Assembly (NCBI GenBank): GCA_039545275.1
Contig: BCHS01000016.1
Span: forward strand, 186,001 to 250,000
Source: Pseudomicrostroma phylloplanum
Taxonomy: Eukaryota > Basidiomycota > Exobasidiomycetes > Microstromatales
Direction of reading: 5' to 3'
DNA: 64,000 nucleotides
The notes beneath the pieces are model-generated. The model did no database searches. It had not been told where the DNA came from and saw only the letters and a list, made by a program, of their open reading frames with translations. The translations under genes and the position numbers were made by a program. Shown here piece by piece: positions 1-9,431 of this stretch. Within the stretch, counting starts at the first letter, position 1, and the number at the start of each line of letters is the position of its first letter.

Positions 1-2
1 TC

Positions 3-2639
3 CTCAAGAACAATGCTGCTATCAAGCTAGACCTGGCCAGAAAGGAACAGGAGATGACGGAACTCAGGGAGAAAATCCGCAAGGCAGAAGAGCAAAGGAA
101 GAATCTACCTCCGGGCGGAGGAATGTTCGAGTTGGACTTCGCTGCAGAGCCAGAAAAGCCCTCGGCTGGAGCAGGGACGAATGAAGTGCCCACAGCCAAC
201 ACGCAAGCTCTACCTACTTTGTCTGCTCTACCGTTCACCTTCGTACAACCGGCTCCGGTGCATGTGGGCAAAGCTCTCGCCAGTCAGACTGACACTGAGA
301 GACCTGCCGCTACCCTGCCTGTGAGGCCGGACGGGCCTCCACCGGCCAAGAAAGCCAGGAAAGCACCACGTCCCTCTCGAGAGCAACCTCCCCGACCATC
401 CACCTTGCCACCATCTGCGATCCCTCCGAACATCAAGCTGACAAGCGTCGACTGCGAAGCCTGGTACAACGGCGAAGACGTCCACGAGTACCTCTTTGTC
501 CCTGAAGGCCAGGAAGAGAAGGGTCGAGCTCCGGTCAATGAGGAGCTAGAAGAAGGCGAGGTAGCCGATGCGGAGGATGAGGGTACAAAGGCCTATCTGA
601 TGATGAGACGAACGATTCGTGAAGATCTTCGAAAGGAGAAGGAGCTCGAAGCAAGACAGGCAGCACTCGGGGACGGGGTAGTCGAGATTCAAGCTGGAGC
701 GGCCTTACATCCCGATCTGCCGCTGACATTCAGCAGCTTGAAAGATGTCAAACAAGCCGCACAAGCGCCACAAGCGTCTACTCAGGCAAAGCCGGTTGCC
801 ACGAAGCCTGCTCCTACAGTGACCGCTCCCGCCCCTGTCAACGGCCAGACTTCACCGGTATCTTTCGATGCACTGCCGACTGAGTTCGGAACGAAAAAGA
901 CTCGAGCGAAGCAGCTGGCAGGCAAGAGTGGCAGGTCGCCTAACATTCCGCAGTCCGAGGTCAAGGCCACTGCCACTGCCGCCGCTCCTACACCCCCAGC
1001 AGCAGAGGTCGAGCTGGCTTATCTTGGACCGCCAGGTACCTACTCGCATCAAGTGGCTCTCAATCTTGACATACCCGCCCTGCTCGAATCCCAACCTGAA
1101 AAGAAGGTGACACTAAAGGGCAAAGGGCCCGACGTTGTCGATCTTCATCCGTGCTCTACCATCACACAGACACTCGAGAGGGCTCTACAAGACACGGACA
1201 ATGTGCCCGCGCACAAGCCATATCGACTTGCCCTTCTCCCCTTTGCCAATTCTACTTTCGGGCCAGTGAAGGAGACGGAGTCTCTGCTCGCTGAGTACCA
1301 GGGCAAGATGACCGTCCTGGCAGCCACGAAGCTCAAAGTCCAACACTCGCTTCTCGTGAGCGACGCCACATACAAGGCGCTTGAGGCGGCGGGAGATATC
1401 TCATCGGGACACGTCAAGCAGAGCGCCTTCACCAAGATCCAGCGAGTCTACAGCCACGAGCAGGCCATCGGTCAATGTGACTTGTTCCTCAAGAGTAACC
1501 TCCCACTGACATCTATGACGGCCGGTCGGACACCCGTCGCCAGTACTGCCCTTGCTGCGTCGATTGTGGCTTCCAATGGACAGATGAATGCGCAGGAGAA
1601 CCCGCTCAGGATGGAAGCGGCCATTGCTTCCGAGATTTGCGCTACCAAGGGAGTCATTCCTGGGTTGAGGTTGCTGAAAGTTGGCATTCAGGACAAGGAT
1701 GATAACACGACCAAATTCATCATCGTCGAGGCCGTCAAGGCGCCAGCGCCGACGACCTCGTCTGGTGCTGGTGCCGGGACCAGTACCAATGGAGCGGAGA
1801 AGAAGAAGGCCAACGCTCCTCCCGCAAAAGCGCCACCAGCCGCACCTGCGCCAACTGGTCCAGCTTCATCTCCATCAACATCAACATCACTCCCGCCCCG
1901 CCCATGCCCACCACCAGCACCAAAACAGAAAGCAGTCCACCCAGACTTCTTCCCCGGCACCTCCTCACACCCAGATGCAGAGGCCTCACTTCCTGCAGGT
2001 CCTATCGTCGGATCCGCATCAAGTAGCACCACCGCAGGAGCGAGCGCTCCTAGCGTTCCTGGTATTGGCGCTCCTGGGAGCGGAGGACTGGACTATGGCG
2101 AACCGGAACCGGACGAGGCTGCTTCTCATGCTGCAGCCGGAGCGGGCGGAGCGAGGAGGATCTCGGCGCGACCGATGACGAGGAATGTTGGACATGCTGC
2201 CAAGCCCGCAACTGCAGCTGCTCCGGTCTCCACGCAGCCGCCGCAGTCGTCGTCGTCCTTGCCCACAAAGCCGGCGGCTATGGCAGCAGCGAAGCCGAAG
2301 GGAGCTGAGAAGACGCAGCAGGGGTCTGGAGGACCGAAGCCTGCGGCTGCTGCCAGTGGCAGTGGCAGTGCCGCTCCTGTGCCATTGTCTGTTCCTGCTC
2401 CTGCTCCAGCGCCAGCTGCTCCTGCTCCAGTGGCTCTAGTAGCTCCACCCGCGCCTGCGCCTGCGCCCGTAGCCCAGTCCGTCTCAATCCCGACATCGAC
2501 GGGGCTGAGCGTTGATGAGACCTTGCGCCTGGCGCGAGAGCGGGCGCTGGCTAGCTTGAAGCTTAAGAAGAGCGGGGCTACCCCAAGTACAGGCGCGAAT
2601 GCGAGTGTGGGTCCAGGGGGGAGTCAAAGTTCTTCTTGA
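3..2639 (+). CDS. Prephenate dehydratase-domain protein in a long disordered context (5' partial)
   Basis: The frame is open from base 3, so the gene starts upstream of the window; the first in-window ATG is at 54 (861 codons from there). The visible N-terminus is a charged coiled coil. Counting from that ATG, residues about 320-560 resemble prephenate dehydratase, the enzyme that makes phenylpyruvate for phenylalanine synthesis. Visible motifs are YLGPPGTYSHQ at the domain start, a PFANSTFG segment, a SHEQAIGQC segment, and a final NTTKF where the family usually has TRF. The Thr is kept and the Arg is Lys. No ACT regulatory domain follows; the rest is Pro/Ala/Ser-rich low complexity. An ordinary PHA2 enzyme is much shorter and not embedded this way. 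The domain call is well supported; enzymatic activity is uncertain. No intron is needed within the window. Confidence 0.7.
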   Translation, partial: LKNNAAIKLDLARKEQEMTELREKIRKAEEQRKNLPPGGGMFELDFAAEPEKPSAGAGTNEVPTANTQALPTLSALPFTFVQPAPVHVGKALASQTDTERPAATLPVRPDGPPPAKKARKAPRPSREQPPRPSTLPPSAIPPNIKLTSVDCEAWYNGEDVHEYLFVPEGQEEKGRAPVNEELEEGEVADAEDEGTKAYLMMRRTIREDLRKEKELEARQAALGDGVVEIQAGAALHPDLPLTFSSLKDVKQAAQAPQASTQAKPVATKPAPTVTAPAPVNGQTSPVSFDALPTEFGTKKTRAKQLAGKSGRSPNIPQSEVKATATAAAPTPPAAEVELAYLGPPGTYSHQVALNLDIPALLESQPEKKVTLKGKGPDVVDLHPCSTITQTLERALQDTDNVPAHKPYRLALLPFANSTFGPVKETESLLAEYQGKMTVLAATKLKVQHSLLVSDATYKALEAAGDISSGHVKQSAFTKIQRVYSHEQAIGQCDLFLKSNLPLTSMTAGRTPVASTALAASIVASNGQMNAQENPLRMEAAIASEICATKGVIPGLRLLKVGIQDKDDNTTKFIIVEAVKAPAPTTSSGAGAGTSTNGAEKKKANAPPAKAPPAAPAPTGPASSPSTSTSLPPRPCPPPAPKQKAVHPDFFPGTSSHPDAEASLPAGPIVGSASSSTTAGASAPSVPGIGAPGSGGLDYGEPEPDEAASHAAAGAGGARRISARPMTRNVGHAAKPATAAAPVSTQPPQSSSSLPTKPAAMAAAKPKGAEKTQQGSGGPKPAAAASGSGSAAPVPLSVPAPAPAPAAPAPVALVAPPAPAPAPVAQSVSIPTSTGLSVDETLRLARERALASLKLKKSGATPSTGANASVGPGGSQSSS

Positions 2640-2983
2640 GAGTGAGGGTGTCACTTGAGGCGTCGGGAAGTGGATCTTGGCGATCGGTCTGATCATTGCA
2701 CGACTGAGGATCTTCTTCGAATTTGGTTGGACAGGAACTGGGAGCGAGAGCGGTACGATCGCGGTACCTTGAAGGAGCATAGGCGAGTTCATGCTGAATG
2801 GTATACATTTTGAGTCCAGTGGCAAGTGATGAAGTGATGAGTGCTGAAGTGTGCAACGTGTGCATGAGTGGGTGCGTGATGCTAGTGTACATTACAAAAA
2901 CGGCGACCGCCCTATCGCCCACGGCGTCTTCTCGATCTCTCCCTCTACATCCCTACCCCTACCCGCTCCTCCTACTTCCCCCT
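2640..2983. other. Convergent 3' intergenic region
   Basis: This 344-base stretch lies between the stop codons of two convergent genes. It holds their 3' untranslated regions. I see no gene, RNA or repeat in it. Confidence 0.6.
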
Positions 2984-4850
2984 CTACTCCTCCTCCGTCC
3001 TCCTAGCCCACTCCGCCTCCTCCTCACTAACAAACGTCTCACTCCCAAAACGTGCCCTTCTAGGTTTCCCCGAATGAGAGCCTCCCTTGGGCCTCTCTGA
3101 GCGGAGCGCGAAAGGGGAGATGTACAGGTGGACCTTCTCCTCCGGTGGGGGACCTTTTTTCTTCCTGGGTGCAGACTTGTTGTTCGCAGACTGTTGCTGG
3201 TCTCGTTGAGCTTGAGCTTGAGCTTGCGACGACCCCTGGGGGCCCAGACGCAGCCGTGGTGCGCTAGGCGTGGAAGGTGTCTGCTCAGAGAACTTCCCCG
3301 CCCCCGCTCCCTCATTCAACCGCGAATCCTTGACCCACTGCTCTGCTCTCTCCCTCCATCTCCTGCCACGCTTCTCCGTCCAGCTCAATCCTTCATACTG
3401 CTCCCTCACTCGGGCGCGCTCCGCTTCGAGGGCCTCATCGGCGAGGGAGTCGAGGTGGGCTTCGCCGGACCAGAGGTAACGGGAGTGCTCTTGCGCGTTG
3501 TAGGCTTCGAGGAGGGGGCGGAGCCCGTCGGTCGGGAGACGGGGGTGGGAGCCCCAGAGGGGTTTCCAGATTAGGGGGGAGGGCTGGACCTCGAGGTGCG
3601 GAGGGAGTGGGTGTGCAACGGGAGGGGAAGAGGAGCTCAAGGCACCTGCTTCTTGTGCTGACGATGTTGATGTGCTATGCTGAGTGTCGACCAGCTCGGC
3701 AAGGGTTGCAGGGGGTGCGTCGAGGCTCAAAATGGGCAGCTCGCTGAGGAGCATTCCCCATGCTCTCCGTCTCCCTCTAGCATACCACTTCGAGCTCGGG
3801 TGAAGCGGGCCGAGCTCCAGAGGCTTGGGAGAACCTCTCCTGGGTCTTGTCCCTAGAGCTTGCAGAGCATCTTTGAGAATTGGACCGCCCTGCGAGAAGT
3901 CTTGCTCTGTCCACTTGCACTGAGCCTCCCTCTCCCTTTCGACCTGGGCAGTATGAGGGCTTGTGCTCGCCTCAACGCCCTTTGTGATTTCGCTGCCTTT
4001 CCCCTCCTCGCGTGCCAGTCTCACTGCCCTCCTCGCGTTCTCCTCGACCTTCTTAACCACGTCGTGAATCAGCGGCGGCCTCAGTCCATCCATGACCTTG
4101 CCAAAGACCTTGAATTGCATCCGATTCCTCAGCTTTCGCTCCTCGAGGAGAAGCCGCGGTGGTTCCTCCCCCGCAGCGATCGCAGGGTTGAGTCTGGTGT
4201 ATCTTCGGAGGTTGCGCATGGTCGTTGCGTCTGGGGAGCTAGAGGAGGCGATGGGTGATTGAATGAGCTTGAGTACGGCCCATGTGGGTTGAGGCGTGTT
4301 ATTCGAGGGGTCTAGATTTGGCAGGAGATGCTGAGAGAGGTGCCATGGTGGGGGCTTGAGCTCAGCTCAGCAAGCGGACACTGGCAGTGTCGAAGCGCCC
4401 TCCTGCCTGGCTACTCACCTCCATTGCTGTGGCTCTCAACACTCCTGTCCTGGCATACGTCTCTCTCAACACTTTGTACATTGGGTCAACATGCCCCATC
4501 TCAGCCCTCTTCAGCGTGCTGACGCAAGCCTTGAGTCGCTTGAACCGATTGACCTCCGCAGGGCTCATTGTACTCTCCACCTTCTCCTTCGTCCACTTGG
4601 TCCTCGCAACATGACCCCTGCTAATCGTACCAGGAGACCGCAGCTGTCTTGCCGCTTTCAGTCTGTGATAGTAGAAGATGTACGGGTCCTCCCACCGCTC
4701 TGCGATCTGATGGGCCAGACGCAGTGCTTCTCGGTAGAGGTGAAGGGGATTCTGTGGCTTTGTGGGTCTGGCGAATCCCAGTTGCGGAATAGTCCTTGTC
4801 GCCCTCTGCGCCACTTTGAGCTTCTGAAGTACCGCAGTGGGCCTGACCAT
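2984..4850 (-). CDS. LYR-motif (Complex1_LYR) protein with long C-terminal extension
   Basis: Two exons: 4850-4419 and 4330-2984, with an 88-nt GTGAGT...CAG intron in phase 0, giving about 592 residues. The N-terminus carries an LYR segment (NPLHLYREALRLAHQI, about residues 33-48). LYR proteins are small mitochondrial matrix adaptors that bind acyl carrier protein and serve Fe-S or respiratory-complex assembly. Canonical members are only about 80-150 residues. Here some 440 further residues follow, starting with a basic helical part (MRNLRRYTRLNP onward) and continuing into charged, Pro/Ser/Gln-rich sequence. The ATG at 4850 begins a basic segment that could target mitochondria. The partner and assembly role cannot be read from sequence. 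It is divergent from TLG1. Confidence 0.7.
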
Positions 4851-5159
4851 CTCCGAGTGGAGAGACAGAGAGTGTCAGAAAGACGCAGCCAATCGGTCTT
4901 ATGACATGCGAAGCAAGTATCGAGTGGATTGAGGAGAATGTACCAAGGTGACCTAAAAGTGCAAGAAGATCTCGTCTGTCTGTTCGTCTGTCTGTCTGCC
5001 AAATCCTCTTTCCGCCTTGCAGCTGCGTCTCTCCACTTGATTGACTGTGGCTGGCTGGTGCTGCCGCGGAGCATCTCCTGGCTCACTCCTCCAACCAACA
5101 CCTTGTCCATACCATCTACTCGCCGGCATCTCTCCAGTCGCACCCTATACCCCACGACG
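4851..5159. promoter_or_regulatory. Divergent promoter, LYR protein / TLG1
   Basis: This 309-base interval separates the starts of two divergent genes and so should hold both promoters. It includes TCTG-rich repeats near 4976-5000. I recognise no specific factor site. Confidence 0.4.
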
Positions 5160-6133
5160 ATGGCTACCGATCCGTTCCACACATTCGCCTCGACGGTGCG
5201 CACCTCTCTCGCAGCCACTCGGGAGCTGTCCTCGACCTACACGTCCCTCGCCTTCTCCTCCTCGTCAGCCGCTGCAGGTTCAAGCGAGCTTATTACCGCC
5301 CAAGACAGACTGAACGATGCACTCGAGGCACTACAGCAGGACGTCGAGGATGTGAGACAAAGCATAGCGGTGGTTAAGAGGAGCCCAGAGAGATTTGGAG
5401 TGGATGTGGGCGAACTGAGGAAGAGGGAGGAGTTTCTGAGGGTGTGCGAAGCAGAAGTCGAGGTGAGTACAGCAGGGAGGCCCATGAAGGGAGGCGCAGT
5501 ATGTAGGGCGCAGACGAGTGAACTGACGGACTTTGTGCTTTCTGTGTTCTCTGATTGTCTTCTGCAGAAGCTGCAACGGTCCGCCAGCGTACAAGCGGGA
5601 GGCAGGAGAGGTGGACACGCCTCGATAGGTATAGACGACGATCACGACGACGAAGACCACAATGCAGCGTTCGAAAAGGAGCAACAACAGGTGCGCATCA
5701 CGAAAGCTCAGAGTGCATCACCGTCTGATTATTTAGTTCAATCATGAGCTCACCCTTGTCTCTGCTCCATTCCAGCTGCTCATGTCCCAACAAGACAACA
5801 CCCTCTCCACAATCGGACGCACCCTCACCTCTCTAAAATCCCAAGCCTCCACCATGGGCAACGAGATCACAGAGCAAGTCGAGCTCATCGGTGCGCTAGA
5901 CTCGGAAGTGGACAGTACGCAGGGCAGACTCGGAAGGGCAATGGGGAAGATGGATGAGCTGGTGAGGAGGGGAGATGATAGGTTGGGTGGGTGGTGTGTT
6001 TGGTTGTTGATCGTGGTGAGTGTGTTCGGGAGGTGTGGTCAAAGGGAAGGGAGGCGAGTACTGACGCATACGAGATCATCATCCCTACCTATAGGCACTC
6101 TTCTTTCTGCTGCTGATAGCGATCATCATCTGA
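5160..6133 (+). CDS. TLG1: Syntaxin-6/Tlg1 family t-SNARE
   Basis: Four exons: 5160-5462, 5568-5690, 5776-6015 and 6095-6133, all introns in phase 0, giving 234 residues. The N-terminal part (residues 1-100) resembles the syntaxin-6 N-terminal helical domain. Exon 3 holds the Qc-SNARE helix with zero-layer Gln in GNEITEQVELI and the family signature EVDSTQGRL, followed by WCVWLL. The 39-nt last exon supplies the rest of the transmembrane anchor (ALFFLLLIAIII) and the stop. Length and order match syntaxin 6/Tlg1, which acts in fusion at the trans-Golgi and early endosome and is bound by the GARP tether. Intron 2 uses the donor GTGCGC; the other two use GTGAGT. The ATG lies in the upstream-open frame with no earlier plausible start. 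Confidence 0.9.
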
Positions 6134-6247
6134 ATGCTCTGGCTAGGGCAGGCAGGCAAGCACCACCATCGCAAAGTGTATATATTACTAGCGCAAGAAC
6201 TCCTTAATACCCATTTCCTGTCTTCGACTCCCCTGCGACATCAGCTT

Positions 6248-7177
6248 TTATGCCCTGAAAAGATTCAGCACTCTACCCAACATCTTCTCCTTTCCTTCTC
6301 CCTCATCAGAACTACTCTGAGCTTGGCCAGCTAAAGCCTGCGGGTCCAGCTTGAGAACGTCCTCGATTTGACTCGGCGCAGCGCCAAGAAAGTCCGCCTC
6401 TTCTTTAGCTTCCTCCTGCTCAGGGTATCGGACGACAATGGTGATCAAGTCGGTCACCTTACGAGGGCCAGTGATATCGGATGCGGTCATGTCGAGCGCA
6501 TTTGCAGGGGGCAACACGAGCCAGGAAGCTTGCACATCCTCGGAGATGGCTGCCGTGCTTGTGCAGTATACCCTCCGTGGCGGTGCGAGAGCCAGGAGCG
6601 TCCCTGCAAGCACTGGCGCTTCGCTCTGCGTCTGTGACAAATCCTGCTCTCCCGTCGGCGACGATGGTGGTGGAGGTGGTGACTCGCCAGACTTGACCAG
6701 CCCTCGCAATCGCTCAATCGGATCGCGCATGGCAGTCCACTCGTCGCGCCCTAGCTTATAGACGGCGCCTGAGGAGGTAACGAGGAGGTCCGGCCGGAAG
6801 AGGGCACAGTGCAATTGACAGGTCGCTGCACTTTCTGAAGAGCCGGTAGTGTTTTCTGCACTGGTGACGAGGAGATGCGCGAAGATGAGGCGCGGTAGAG
6901 AGGGGAAGTCCTCCGTCGAATTCCCGTCGCCTTGTACGCTCATACCCGCCAAGGCTCCCTCGATGCCCAGCGCGACCGCGTCGCCTTCGCTCCCGGGCTG
7001 GGCGGCGGCAGCAGCTGTGTCGCTGCTTGTGGCAGTCTTGAGTCCTAGCATAGAGGGCCGACTGGTGAGAGCGGCATTGGCCGATGAGCGCTTGCGCCTC
7101 AGGAGGTGCGTCGTGGGAGGAGGCGGACTGCCGGGAGAGAGAGCTGTATCAGGTGAGGGGGGAGTGAGGTGGCTCAT
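6248..7177 (-). CDS. Unknown protein with Ser/Pro-rich N-terminus
   Basis: A single open frame of 309 codons from the ATG at 7177; the frame stays open a little upstream without another ATG. I do not recognise the family. The first 90 residues are Ser/Pro/Ala-rich and basic. The following part (FPSLPRLIFAHLLVTSAE and QLHCALFRPDLLVTSSGAV) looks like folded beta-rich sequence, interrupted by a short Pro run. The last 50 residues are acidic and end in a small amphipathic segment (MLGRVLNLFRA). There is no signal peptide or membrane span. It is convergent with TLG1 (114 bases between stops) and divergent from ERG2. Coding is supported by length and composition only. Confidence 0.6.
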   Translation of the reverse strand: MSHLTPPSPDTALSPGSPPPPTTHLLRRKRSSANAALTSRPSMLGLKTATSSDTAAAAAQPGSEGDAVALGIEGALAGMSVQGDGNSTEDFPSLPRLIFAHLLVTSAENTTGSSESAATCQLHCALFRPDLLVTSSGAVYKLGRDEWTAMRDPIERLRGLVKSGESPPPPPSSPTGEQDLSQTQSEAPVLAGTLLALAPPRRVYCTSTAAISEDVQASWLVLPPANALDMTASDITGPRKVTDLITIVVRYPEQEEAKEEADFLGAAPSQIEDVLKLDPQALAGQAQSSSDEGEGKEKMLGRVLNLFRA

Positions 7178-7803
7178 GTAGGAGGATTGGGCGCGCTTTG
7201 GAATGCGGAGGGACTGGGTCGATGGTGACAAAGCTTAGCTTTCTCGGACGAGTGCAACTCAAGAGTGGCAAGTGCTGAAGCTAGAGACTTGTCCGAGGCA
7301 CCACAGTGCTCCAATTACCATGCCTCATTGCCATAGTGGGTGAGAGCGGAGCGGTGAGATATGACCGTGCTGTGCTGCAAGTGCAAGACTCGGATCCCGC
7401 TGTGTCCCTGCTTCGGAAGAGCAAAGTGTCAGGTACATAGTGGGTAGGAGAAGCAGAACTCATCGAGTTCGTCACATCGACCCTACAAGGTGGTACAGGC
7501 ACAGACTGCCTCCGCAGACACACTGTAGACTGCCTTGACGAGGTAGAGTGGCCTTAATTCCGGTGCATTTCTCCAAGCGAGTCTCGCAAAAGTCCGCTCC
7601 TGGACTCCGCTTTGCCGCCACTGTCTCCTTTTTTCCGAGCCGATGGTCCGATTCACTCCTTCCGATCAGATCGGATCAACCTCAACTCAAGTCGCATCGC
7701 AGTCCACTAGTCTACCGCCTTGTGCCTCCTGCAATCTTGCATTCACCTACACTACCACGACTGTAGCTATCTGACTTTCAAAAGAGTCAGCAGGGCTGAA
7801 GGA
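7178..7803. promoter_or_regulatory. Divergent promoter, unknown protein / ERG2
   Basis: This 626-base interval lies between two divergent starts. It contains a perfect 15-base palindrome at 7661-7675 (listed separately) and a T-run near 7629-7634. I find no convincing gene in it. Confidence 0.45.
7661..7675. promoter_or_regulatory. Perfect inverted repeat upstream of ERG2
   Basis: TCCGATCAGATCGGA is a perfect palindrome around a single central base, 129 bases before the ERG2 ATG. It contains CCG and CGG triplets separated by seven bases, a layout bound by some Zn2Cys6 fungal regulators. The half-site CCGATT recurs just upstream, near 7648. Function is inferred. Confidence 0.3.
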
Positions 7804-8651
7804 ATGGCACAAAATAGCGTCTCCTCGCCCGCTCGGCACAAACCGCGGTCTGCTAATGCTGGTCCTAGGCAGTTGTCGCTTCCGCCTTCGAGGCTGCCCA
7901 AGAAGCTCCTCGCGTGGGCGACTGTGTTCCTCGTGCTAGGACTGGTGTATTCTGCGCTGGATCGGGTGGTGGTGAGTAGACTTTGCCGGATTCTAGCGAT
8001 GAAAAATGTTTGAGCTGATCCTGTCTTGTTGGACCCCCCTTTTCCCCTTGCAAACAGTCGCGCTTCTACGTCTTTGACCCAGTAGCCGTGCACGCCATCA
8101 CCAAGAGGGCCGTCGCAGCAGGTCACAACTCCACCCGCGCTCTCATGGACGACATTGTCCACCAGCTCAAGCTCGACCCCAAAGCCGGTCCTACTATGAA
8201 TGCTCACTCGATTGGTGAGGAGGAGGAATGGATGTTCAACAATGCCGGTGGGGCGATGGGATCCATGTTCATCCTGCACGCCTCCATCACCGAGTATCTC
8301 ATCTTCTTTGGAACACCAGTAGGCACAGAAGGACATACGGGCAGGCATACCGCCGATGACTACTTCCACATTCTCACAGGAACACAGTATGCCGCTCTGC
8401 CCTGGTCTTTAGAGCGGGAGGTGTATGGCCCGGGATCGGTGCATCATCTGAAGAGGGGCACGAAGAAGCAGTACATGATGCCCGAGGAGGGATGCTGGGC
8501 ACTCGAGCTGGCACAAGGCTGGATCCCACCCATGCTCCCTTTTGGACTCGCAGACACACTCTTCTCCACACTCGACTTTGGCACGTTTGGCACTACGGTC
8601 TGGATCACGGCTAGGGAGATGGTAGGGAACTTGATGAGGGGGAAGTTCTGA
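7804..8651 (+). CDS. ERG2: C-8 sterol isomerase (sigma-1 receptor fold)
   Basis: Two exons: 7804-7971 and 8058-8651, joined in phase 0 across an 86-nt intron, giving 253 residues. The protein isomerises the C8 double bond of sterols to C7 in ergosterol synthesis at the ER. Residues about 33-52 form the N-terminal membrane anchor. The conserved ERG2/sigma-1 core follows: FYVFDPVAVHAI, the MFNNAGGAMGSMFILHASIT stretch, the GTEGHTGRHTADDYFHIL segment with conserved acidic and His residues, and a C-terminal aromatic region (WALELAQGWIPPMLPF). Yeast Erg2 is about 222 residues; the extra length is a basic cytosolic N-terminus. The CAT repeat at 8695-8710 lies just past the stop. Confidence 0.95.
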
Positions 8652-8694
8652 AGCTGGAGATGGGGCGGCGCTCAGCGAGGTTGGCAAGGAATAG

Positions 8695-8710
8695 CATCAT
8701 CATCATCATC
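8695..8710 (+). repeat. (CAT)n microsatellite
   Basis: Five CAT units plus one base lie in the 3' flank of ERG2. It is short and non-coding. Confidence 0.8.
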
Positions 8711-8825
8711 AGAAAATCAATGCTCCCGTGTACGCTTTCCAACATGTAAATGATCGATCATTGCGGCATTTCTGAAAATACACTTATTAGGCCTTCTGTG
8801 CTCATTCTAGTCCATTGAGAGTCAA

Positions 8826-9431
8826 TCATAGGGGCAGACGAGCCACAACCGGCCCTGACCCCGAACTCGGTCCCGACGTCTGCCCTGACCCTGGTCCTGG
8901 CCCAGAGCTCGGACCCGGTCCAGACCCCTTCCCCTTCCCCTGCTTGGGCGGCCTCGGGGGTAAATCCTTCTTCAACCAACTCCCACACTCATCCAGAATC
9001 ATATCAACAAACGCATGACCCGCCCTAATATTCTCATACTGCTTCTTCTTCTCTGCCACCTCTTGCTTCCTCTCCTTGCGCGTCTTTGCTTGAGAAGGGT
9101 TGCCGGCTAGGATGCTGCTGATGGTGGGTGGGGGAGGGCGGGTGTGCTTGCTTGTGCCGCCGGACCAGCTGCTGCTTGGTGCGGGCGTGGGGAGTGGGGG
9201 TTGACGGTTCAGAGCGAGGGGGACGGGGAGCTCGGAGTTGCGCCAGAGACGGGGAAAGAGAGAGGGGTGAAAGAGGTCTTCGTCTGTTTCCCCTCGCTCG
9301 GTGAGGGAAGAGAGGTACAGAGCTCTGCGACATTTGCGACTGCGAGAGGGAGCAGCCAGGGCGATGTCGCTTGCCAGATGGAGGCTCAGGGTCACCAGCA
9401 TGAGTAGGGGAAGGACGTGAAAGGATCTCAT
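8826..9431 (-). CDS. Small secreted protein, function unknown
   Basis: An intronless frame of 201 codons. The first 27 residues form a clear signal peptide (basic MRSFH, hydrophobic LPLLMLVTLSLHL, small residues ALAA before the likely cleavage site). The mature protein has a basic, Pro-rich first half, a helical segment (residues about 115-155, KTRKERKQEVAEKKKQYENI then AFVDMILDECGSW), and a Gly-Pro-Ser repetitive tail of about 40 residues. Only two Cys remain after cleavage, so it is not a typical Cys-rich effector. No homologous family is recognised. It could be a cell-wall or secreted host-interaction protein, but nothing in the sequence fixes that. It is convergent with ERG2. Confidence 0.6.
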   Translation of the reverse strand: MRSFHVLPLLMLVTLSLHLASDIALAAPSRSRKCRRALYLSSLTERGETDEDLFHPSLFPRLWRNSELPVPLALNRQPPLPTPAPSSSWSGGTSKHTRPPPPTISSILAGNPSQAKTRKERKQEVAEKKKQYENIRAGHAFVDMILDECGSWLKKDLPPRPPKQGKGKGSGPGPSSGPGPGSGQTSGPSSGSGPVVARLPL

